Shown here: positions 9,901-14,126 of the stretch, in pieces | Position numbering within the stretch: position 1 is the stretch's first letter | Layout of the letters: each line of letters starts with the position of its first letter | NCBI GenBank assembly: GCA_046728115.1 | Contig: JBKPDW010000415.1 | Coordinates: 1 to 15,840 of the forward strand | Reading direction: 5' to 3' | DNA: 15,840 nucleotides | Source of the DNA: CAVSWN01 sp046728115 | GTDB lineage: Bacteria > Acidobacteriota > Vicinamibacteria > Vicinamibacterales > CAVVIG01 | Notes under the pieces: model-generated | What the model was told of the DNA's origin: nothing | The model's input: the letters and a program-made list of their open reading frames with translations, nothing else | Databases searched by the model: none | Program-made: the position numbers and the translations under genes

Positions 9901-10059
9901 CTCATGCTTGGTGACGAGGCGGTTCGCGTGACGGGCCAGATAGTCCAGGACACTGAAGGCTTTTGGCGTGAGGTGCACGGGCCGGTCACCTTGCCAGAGC
10001 ACCTGCACGCGGCTGTCGAGTCGGTATGACGCGAAATACAGCGCAGGGCGGACAGACAC
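6985..10059 (-). CDS. Winged-helix transcriptional regulator fused to AAA ATPase and helical (TPR-like) repeats
   Basis: This is a 1024-residue soluble one-component regulator. Residues 5-103 are an OmpR/CadC-type winged helix (Trans_reg_C), with the recognition region GDAVLKVAIREIRHAL and the C-terminal hairpin ending GYRFLAPV. An AAA/STAND-like ATPase follows, with Walker A GEAGIGKT at 163-170 and Walker B LLLFLDDLHWSD at 276-287. Both are intact, so nucleotide binding is expected. From about 480 to 1000 the protein is Ala/Leu-rich helical repeat, as in MalT-like or COG3899-type predicted ATPases. There is no transmembrane segment. The start is GTG (10057-10059). No good Shine-Dalgarno is visible. 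On the coding strand a TAAAAT motif (10073-10078) sits about 13 nt upstream, so a nearly leaderless transcript is possible, but no -35 match was found. The gene faces the efflux operon tail-to-tail with a 13-bp gap. The signal it senses and its target genes are unknown. Confidence 0.9.
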   Translation of the reverse strand: MSVRPALYFASYRLDSRVQVLWQGDRPVHLTPKAFSVLDYLARHANRLVTKHELLDHVWPEVHVGDAVLKVAIREIRHALHDDSSAPRFVQTARRVGYRFLAPVSSVDLSQTAEVAFASKWPVTSPLTPQGRPLVGRADPLGALGASLAQAMSGTRQLVFVVGEAGIGKTSVVEAFLSQVERDEAAWVLRGQCVEHVGGAEAYLPVLDALSRLGRGRGRELLLATLRRFAPTWLAQMPALVEAREALRNEILGATPERMLREIAEALEALTSDAPLLLFLDDLHWSDAATLDFVGTMAHRTERCRLMLIAAYRPVDVALSRPVLQKIRRDLAARRLCKEVQLDFLTPSDTTDFLEARFPAHAFPSDFAALIHQRTNGSPLFMTDLMDYLVAQGMARQRDGRWELQASLEAVTTAAPDTLRHLTEAQLARLTPEEYAALAAASVSGIDFAATAVAAGLGISDEAAETCLDGLAGRGQFVVSAGLAEAPDHAWSPSYHFVHSLHQEVLYRSLPAARRLRLHRRVAERIERDYGEHVGPVASELGEHFEQAREYPKAIRYLRLAAANETRRFANREASVWLDRALNLATNLSREESSEIRVAILNDLGRVRRSMGDMRASSQAFCEAARTATDRGDSRATVESLLLAASASTWFDRDACLAAGREAERLAAAHGPPLLTYVRGYSAYWYLLWGPWDEEQARDCERALALAQQSAEPLRLFSMLPRCAYVRLARGQYVSAATAASEGGGRALAAEDAFGLMACQFYRAWAELLAGRWGITDALLADSLQLAERNGHRSWEILFAALRAWLLREAGAPDSARIFVEPFVTAARSLSVPIGELVAETQLGLAMLDASRRPEGFGVLSSLMARLDREPMLMGWIWRMPLHIGLSDAHRHRGAWAEAETEAQRACDLAAASGERTWLARGYTALAEAALAQAAHGRARQALDRAAEALRHAHAPIAAWRMHACASRAAAAQGHFDLALEHRDRAAAEIASLADSLPATSDLYRSFLDGRDVRIALTAPMPHA

Positions 10060-10136
10060 GACTTTACCGGAGATTTTACCGCCGCTCTAACCGCGCTTCA
10101 TGACGGCGCCGCGCCGCGAGCGTAGCTTGTGCAGAC

Positions 10137-10331
10137 ATGCCGTGCACTCGGCTTTCATCCATGTTCCGGGCGTTCGTCGTGCAGTTTCAGTTCGATTCGA
10201 GCGTGGCCGACCACAAAATTGCCGGCCGCGCCGAGCACGTACGCACCGGCGAGGTTGCGCTTTTCAATTCGATCGAGGAATTGCTTCAATTCGTGGACGC
10301 CTGCATGAAGGCGGATCGCGAACAATCGTGA
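10137..10331 (+). CDS. Small conserved-looking protein of unknown function
   Basis: This is a 64-residue protein, or 56 residues if it starts at the internal ATG at 10161. From residue 9 it reads MFRAFVVQFQFDSSV, then a GRAEHVRTGEVALFNSIEELLQFVDA segment. The pattern is a beta-strand (FVVQF), a G-R-x-E-H-V strand, a short loop and a C-terminal amphipathic helix (SIEELLQFV). Small stand-alone proteins with the layout GRVEHV...F.S.EELL.F occur in several bacterial phyla; this likeness is from memory. No function is known to me. It lies 25 bp before the winged-helix/hydrolase gene on the same strand, so the two are probably co-transcribed, and it is divergent from the large regulator. I prefer this frame to an overlapping 84-codon frame (10100-10354), whose Arg-rich peptide looks non-coding. 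Confidence 0.65.
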   Translation: MPCTRLSSMFRAFVVQFQFDSSVADHKIAGRAEHVRTGEVALFNSIEELLQFVDACMKADREQS

Positions 10332-10342
10332 GGCTCCCGATC

Positions 10343-10349
10343 GAGAGGA
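10343..10349 (+). promoter_or_regulatory. Shine-Dalgarno choosing ATG 10357 over GTG 10351
   Basis: GAGAGGA ends 7 nt before the ATG at 10357 but only 1 nt before the in-frame GTG at 10351, so the ATG is the better start. Confidence 0.6.
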
Positions 10350-10356
10350 CGTGAGC

Positions 10357-11607
10357 ATGGGGATCGACACGGTCCAGACCAGACCGGTTGAACCGCCTTC
10401 GTCGTCGCAGATCGCGTTCGGGCCATTCCGACTGGATCGGGCGAACGAGTTGCTCGCCTGCAACGGGCGAACGGTGCCGTTGCGCCCGAAATCGTTCGCG
10501 ATGCTTGCGTACCTGATTTCGTCGGCCGGGAGACTCGTGACGAAGCAGGCGCTCCTGGACGCGTTATGGCCCGACACGTTCGTCGGTGACGCCGCCCTCA
10601 AGACGTGCATGCGCGAGATTCGCGACGCACTTGGAGACGACGCGCGGAGGCCCGGCTATGTGCAGACTGCGCATCGCAGAGGGTACCGCTTCATCGCGCC
10701 GGTCCACGAGGTCCACGGTGAACCACTCGCGGATGCGCCATTCGCGCCGCCGCGTACCCATTACGCGCGATCGGACGGTGTCAACGTTGCGTACCAGGTG
10801 ACCGGCGACGGCCCGCTCGATCTCGTGCTCACCATGGGGTGGGTGTCCCATCTCGAGCAGATGTGGGCCGAACCGTCGTGCGCGCATTTCCTCGCGCGCC
10901 TGGCGTCGCGCGCTCGACTGATCGTCTTCGATGCGAGCGGCACCGGGCTCTCCGACAAGCTCCAGGACGCCCCGACCGCCGAGCGGCGGATGCAGGACAT
11001 ACGCAGCGTGATGGACGCCGTCGATTCGCGAGAGGCGGTGCTGTTCGGCGTGTCGGACGGCGGCGCCATCTCCAGTTTGTTCGCATCGACGCATCCGGAG
11101 CGGACCCGGGGGCTCATCCTCTACGGCGCATATGCCAGCGCTGTCCGCTCTCGGGATTACCCGTGGGGCAAAACCAGCCTGCAGCGGAATGAGTTCGTCG
11201 CACGCATCCATCGTGAATGGGGTGGGCCCGTCGGAATCGAGGATCAGGCGCCCAGCCGATCGGCCGATGCCGCATTCCGCGCGTGGTGGAGCACCTACCT
11301 CCGCAGGGGCGCGTCTCCAGCGCCCGCTGCCGCCCTTGCTCGGATGAACGCCGCGCTCGACGTGCGGGCCGCGCTGTCCTCGATTCGCGCTCCAACGTTG
11401 CTGCTCCACCGAACCGGCGACCAGGTGTCGCCGGTGGAAGGCGCTCGTTATATCGCCGGGCGCATCGCCACCGCACACCTCGTCGAACTGCCGGGCGCGG
11501 ATCATCTGCCTTACGTCGGCGACCAGGAAGCGCTGCTCGGGGAAGTCGAACGATTTCTCGCGGCTCGCCTCGATCCCGTCAGCGACCAGGCTCGTGGAAC
11601 CGCTTGA
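10357..11607 (+). CDS. Winged-helix DNA-binding domain fused to an alpha/beta hydrolase
   Basis: This 416-residue protein has no membrane segment. Residues about 18-116 are an OmpR/CadC-type winged helix (GPFRLD, LRPKSFAMLAYL, GDAALKTCMREIRDALGDD, TAHRRGYRFIAPV). Residues about 135-403 are an alpha/beta hydrolase. It has the strand and oxyanion segment LVLTMGWVSHLEQMW, a nucleophile elbow GVSDGG (Ser233), an acid in HRTGD (Asp355) and a histidine in GADHLPYVGD (His383). A complete catalytic triad is therefore present. The hydrolase belongs to the type usually found with adenylate/guanylate cyclase domains (YARS..VNVAYQV.GDGPLDLV), but here the protein ends right after it and no cyclase is present. 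The substrate is unknown; the hydrolase may act as a ligand sensor for the DNA-binding domain. Start choice: ATG 10357 by Shine-Dalgarno, with GTG 10351 as alternative (418 residues). It is a paralogue of the fusion at the right edge. Its 3' end overlaps the convergent small minus-strand gene by 29 nt. Confidence 0.88.
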   Translation: MGIDTVQTRPVEPPSSSQIAFGPFRLDRANELLACNGRTVPLRPKSFAMLAYLISSAGRLVTKQALLDALWPDTFVGDAALKTCMREIRDALGDDARRPGYVQTAHRRGYRFIAPVHEVHGEPLADAPFAPPRTHYARSDGVNVAYQVTGDGPLDLVLTMGWVSHLEQMWAEPSCAHFLARLASRARLIVFDASGTGLSDKLQDAPTAERRMQDIRSVMDAVDSREAVLFGVSDGGAISSLFASTHPERTRGLILYGAYASAVRSRDYPWGKTSLQRNEFVARIHREWGGPVGIEDQAPSRSADAAFRAWWSTYLRRGASPAPAAALARMNAALDVRAALSSIRAPTLLLHRTGDQVSPVEGARYIAGRIATAHLVELPGADHLPYVGDQEALLGEVERFLAARLDPVSDQARGTA

Positions 11608-11770
11608 AAGCACCTTCGTTTTCATTCGCGGGCGTTGGTGCAATCCGTTCCGCCGGGAACGCAAGCCGTGTCAGCGCCACTTCGATGGCTCGCGCCACGT
11701 CCGCGCGTGCCGGCGCCAGCGCGACGATGACGGGCAACGCCAGCAGGAATGTCGCGAAGCATCGCTTCAT
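11579..11770 (-). CDS. Small predicted secreted protein downstream of the sigma factor
   Basis: This is a 63-residue ORF. Residues 1-23 form a clear signal peptide: MKRC, a hydrophobic core FATFLLALPVIVALA, and PARA as cleavage site. The mature part is about 40 residues, beginning DVARAIEVALTRLAF, with no recognised domain. Its ATG directly abuts the TGA of the sigma-factor gene (TGAATG), and the purine-rich GAGGAG lies 7 nt upstream inside the last sigma codons, so co-translation in one operon is likely. The position after an ECF sigma factor is where an anti-sigma factor or regulated periplasmic protein often sits, but the peptide has no zinc-finger or membrane anchor to support an anti-sigma role. 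It may also be a shortened version of a longer periplasmic protein. It overlaps the convergent hydrolase gene by 29 nt. Confidence 0.6.
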   Translation of the reverse strand: MKRCFATFLLALPVIVALAPARADVARAIEVALTRLAFPAERIAPTPANENEGAFKRFHEPGR

Positions 11771-12367
11771 TCAATTTCTCCTCGTCGAATTCCCCGCCAC
11801 GAGTCCGCGCTTCGCCAGGAGGTTGCGCAACATGCGACGGGCGCGGAGCAGTCGCAGTTTGGCGGCGTTCGGCGTAATCCCGAGCCTCGCTGCGATGTCC
11901 GCGAGCTCGACATCGTGAAAGTGGCGCATGACGACCAGCGTCCTGTAGTCGTCGGGCAGCTGGTGGATCGCCGCCCGAATCAGGATCCGGAGCTCGCGGT
12001 TCACGAGCGTCCGTTCCGGCGAAGGCGTCGAGGTCGCCAGCTGCGGGAGCGGCCGGGTTCGGGGATCCTGCAGGTCGCGTGCGTCCAGAAGCGAGCTCAG
12101 CGACTCGGCCGGACGTGCCCGGATCGCACGGCGTCGGCTCAGCGCCGCATTGACGACGATGCGCCGCACCCAGGTCGAGAGTTGGCTGTCGCCGCGGAAG
12201 TGCTGCAGGTTGCGGATAACCGAGACCATCGCGTCCTGCACCGCGTCCTGAGCCGACGCTGAGTCGCGCAGCACGCGGCGGGCGGCTGCGATGAACGGCG
12301 TGTGATGGCTGCGTATGCAGGAGGCGAGCTCATCGCAATGTGTCGAGTACATCATGCCGCTCAGCAT
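11771..12367 (-). CDS. ECF-type (sigma-70 family) RNA polymerase sigma factor
   Basis: This 198-residue protein has the two domains of group 4 sigma factors. Region 2 (about 20-85) contains SAQDAVQDAMVSVIRNLQHF followed by STWVRRIVVNAALSRRR, which contact the -10 element and core polymerase. Region 4 (about 125-190) contains LPDDYRTLVVMRHFHDVELADIAARLGITPNAAKLRLLRARRML, split by the usual helix-turn-helix that binds the -35 element. The linker of about 40 residues is Pro/Ser/Thr-rich. The start at ATG 12365-12367 is not fixed by a clear Shine-Dalgarno; ATGs four and five codons later are alternatives. No recognisable anti-sigma gene follows, only the small secreted protein whose start abuts this stop codon. 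The gene is divergent from the aldehyde dehydrogenase, with a 191-bp spacer that holds a nested inverted repeat. The regulon is unknown. Confidence 0.9.
   Translation of the reverse strand: MLSGMMYSTHCDELASCIRSHHTPFIAAARRVLRDSASAQDAVQDAMVSVIRNLQHFRGDSQLSTWVRRIVVNAALSRRRAIRARPAESLSSLLDARDLQDPRTRPLPQLATSTPSPERTLVNRELRILIRAAIHQLPDDYRTLVVMRHFHDVELADIAARLGITPNAAKLRLLRARRMLRNLLAKRGLVAGNSTRRN
11778..11783 (-). promoter_or_regulatory. Shine-Dalgarno of the small secreted protein
   Basis: On the minus strand this reads GAGGAG, 7 nt before the ATG at 11768-11770, embedded in the last codons of the sigma-factor gene. It is the main evidence that the 63-codon ORF is translated. Confidence 0.6.
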
Positions 12368-12412
12368 GCGCTCGATCGCCGGGTCAAGACATGCAGAAGC
12401 CGTTCGAATGCC

Positions 12413-12462
12413 GTAAGCATTTGGTGTGAGCCGCGATCACCGAAATCTCACTCGATGCTTAC
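12413..12462. repeat. Nested inverted repeat in the divergent sigma/dehydrogenase promoter region
   Basis: The outer arms are GTAAGCAT (12413-12420) and ATGCTTAC (12455-12462), a perfect 8-bp inverted pair. The inner arms are GTGAG (12426-12430) and CTCAC (12447-12451), around a 16-nt centre. It sits in the 191-bp spacer between two divergent genes and could be an operator for a dimeric regulator or a foldable RNA leader. No other copy was noticed in the window. I found no reliable -35/-10 pair in the spacer. Confidence 0.45.
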
Positions 12463-12558
12463 TGCACGCATAGGAGTTGCGGTCGGCCGACTGCGTATCT
12501 TGAGGACGTCAGATGGTGCTCGGGCGGCTGTTCGAGCCCTCTCGACGGAGGTTCAGCC

Positions 12559-13518
12559 ATGATATCGACGCCAATTGCACCCCCTCCGGCCGGCACCGAC
12601 AGTCCCGAACAGATGCCGGCGCTGATCGCGCAACTCGCAGACACCAACCCTTCGATGGGTCTTGACCTGGTGCGACTGCTCGGCGCCGCGGCGCCATCGG
12701 TCCGGGCCGCAGCGGAAGCTCATCTGGTCGGCGCACTCGCGGACGATCGCGTCCTGAACGCCGAGGTCGACGCGTACGTGCTGCGGGCCGGCGCCGCTCA
12801 GGAGGCGTTCGAGAATTGGACCGACGAGCGGGTCGACGAGATGGCTCTCGATCTCGCGAAGGCATTCGCGTCACGCGCCGGCGAGCTCGCGGAGGCGGCG
12901 GTGAAGGAGACGGGGATCGGAAACATCCGGGACAAGACCATCAAGATTCGTTTCGCCAGCCTTGGCGTGTACGACTCGATTGCAGGCAAGACTGCTCAGG
13001 GTCCGCTCGCGTTTGACGCCGATCGGCAAATCACGGAGATCGCCAGCCCGGTCGGCGTAGTGTTCGGCGTTGTTCCGCTGACCAATCCGATCGCAACGGC
13101 GATTTTCAAAACACTCATCAACCTCAAGGCGCGGAACGCCCTGATCCTGAGTTTTCCTCGCCAGGCGGCGGGCCTCGCGGAGAAGTCGGGAGGCATCATC
13201 CGGACCGTGATCAGGGCTCACGGCGCTCCAGTCAATCTCGTGCAGTGGACCGGGCATCAAGGCAACCGGAGGCTGACGCGAAAATTCATGTGCCATCCGA
13301 AGGTGTCGCTGATCCTGGCGACCGGCGGCGCGGGCCTGGTGAGCGCCGCGTACAGCTCGGGCACGCCTGCGATTGGTGTGGGTCCCGGCAACGCACCCGC
13401 GTGGATCTGCGCCGATGCCGATCTGGATCGCGCAGCACGAGCGATCGTGACGAGCAAGGCGTTCGATAACGGACTCGTTGCGGTGCCGAGCACAATCTCG
13501 TCGTTGACGATCGTGTGA
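12559..13518 (+). CDS. 5' frame of the split aldehyde dehydrogenase (Asn, nucleotide-binding part, no Cys)
   Basis: This is the 319-residue product of the first frame. It has the N-terminal extension, the catalytic Asn176 and the nucleotide-binding region through SKAFDNGLV (residue 307). It then has 12 out-of-family residues in place of the catalytic cysteine loop before the TGA. Made alone it would lack the catalytic cysteine and the C-terminal oligomerisation segment, so it should be inactive. Confidence 0.7.
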   Translation: MISTPIAPPPAGTDSPEQMPALIAQLADTNPSMGLDLVRLLGAAAPSVRAAAEAHLVGALADDRVLNAEVDAYVLRAGAAQEAFENWTDERVDEMALDLAKAFASRAGELAEAAVKETGIGNIRDKTIKIRFASLGVYDSIAGKTAQGPLAFDADRQITEIASPVGVVFGVVPLTNPIATAIFKTLINLKARNALILSFPRQAAGLAEKSGGIIRTVIRAHGAPVNLVQWTGHQGNRRLTRKFMCHPKVSLILATGGAGLVSAAYSSGTPAIGVGPGNAPAWICADADLDRAARAIVTSKAFDNGLVAVPSTISSLTIV

Positions 13519-14093
13519 TCGCTCCGTTTATCGAAGCGCTGGAGCGCCATGGAGCGGCGGCACTCGATCTTGCCGACTCCGCCCGTGCGGCCAACGCGTT
13601 GTTCGACCGCGCCAGTGGGACAGTGCGGCGTGATTGGGTCGGTCAGACGGCGGCAAGCATCGCGGATGCGATTGGCATCAGGCGTCCATACCCGGTGCAT
13701 GTCCTGGTCGTGAAGAGCTCGGTCGTGGGCGTCGATCCGTGCGCGCGCGAAAAGCTCGCGCCGATTCTCTCGCTGTTCACGGTTTCTGGAGAGGACGAGG
13801 GTCTGCGATTGTGCCGCACGCTGCTCAAAGGCATCGGCGCCGGGCACACGGCGGTGATTCACACCACGAATGCGGCGCGTGTCGAGCGATTCGGACGCGC
13901 GATGCCCGCCGGTCGGATCCTGGTCAACACATCGGCTGCACAGGGCTGCTGCGGCATGACCACCGGTCTCGTGTGCTCCATGACGCTCGGCTGTGGAACC
14001 TTCGGCGGCAATTCGACCACCGATAACGTCACGTATCGCCACCTGCTCAACATCAAGCGCGTCGCGCACGACCTGACGGTGTCGAGGACGTAA
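13479..14093 (+). CDS. 3' frame of the split aldehyde dehydrogenase (catalytic Cys part)
   Basis: Family-like sequence in this frame begins at the cysteine codon TGC 13479-13481 and continues with CGAEHNLVVDD without interruption to TAA 14091-14093, giving 204 residues. The first possible start codon is GTG 13515, which overlaps the TGA of the other frame. Independent initiation there would yield 192 residues without the cysteine. It contains the VHVLVVKSSVVGVDPCAREKLAPILSL segment and the C-terminal GCGTFGGNSTTDNV motif. Confidence 0.7.
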   Translation, partial: CGAEHNLVVDDRVIAPFIEALERHGAAALDLADSARAANALFDRASGTVRRDWVGQTAASIADAIGIRRPYPVHVLVVKSSVVGVDPCAREKLAPILSLFTVSGEDEGLRLCRTLLKGIGAGHTAVIHTTNAARVERFGRAMPAGRILVNTSAAQGCCGMTTGLVCSMTLGCGTFGGNSTTDNVTYRHLLNIKRVAHDLTVSRT

Positions 14094-14115
14094 CGAAATC
14101 TTCTCCGAGCGTTGC

Positions 14116-14120
14116 GGGAG
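14116..14120 (+). promoter_or_regulatory. Shine-Dalgarno candidate for a GTG start at 14127
   Basis: GGGAG ends 6 nt before the GTG at 14127, which is in frame with the following fusion gene. The ATG at 14199, nearer the winged-helix domain, has no comparable site. Confidence 0.4.
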
Positions 14121-14126
14121 ATCGCC

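Larger units (their letters stand above)
12559..14093 (+). pseudogene. CoA-acylating-type aldehyde dehydrogenase, split by a one-base frameshift
   Basis: Read with one base restored near 13479, this is a 511-residue aldehyde dehydrogenase of the acylating EutE/AdhE/SauS-like group, which converts aldehydes and CoA to acyl-CoA with NAD(P). Visible motifs are EAFENW and KETGIGNIRDK-type N-terminal helices, VVPLTNP with the catalytic Asn176, the ATGGAGLV nucleotide-binding turn at 254-261, GVGPGNAP, and SKAFDNGLV. The expected cysteine follows immediately as C-G-A-E-H-N in the -1 frame. The C-terminal TLGCGTFGGNSTTDNV...HLLNIKRVAH is diagnostic of the family. As written, the first frame runs past this point, replaces the cysteine and stops at 13516-13518. 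There are two readings: a real inactivating deletion, or a sequencing/assembly error in a working gene. GGAGG 7 nt before the ATG supports the start. The first 70 residues, before the domain, are an unusual extension. Confidence 0.8.

Noticed and set aside
10100..10354. 84-codon plus-strand frame overlapping the small protein
   Set aside because: Its peptide is Arg/His-rich with no pattern, whereas the 10137 frame has a strand-strand-helix pattern and stops cleanly before the next gene.
13467..13485. Programmed -1 ribosomal frameshifting in the dehydrogenase
   Set aside because: No X-XXY-YYZ slippery heptamer is present at the switch point, and I saw no obvious stimulatory hairpin. A missing base is simpler.
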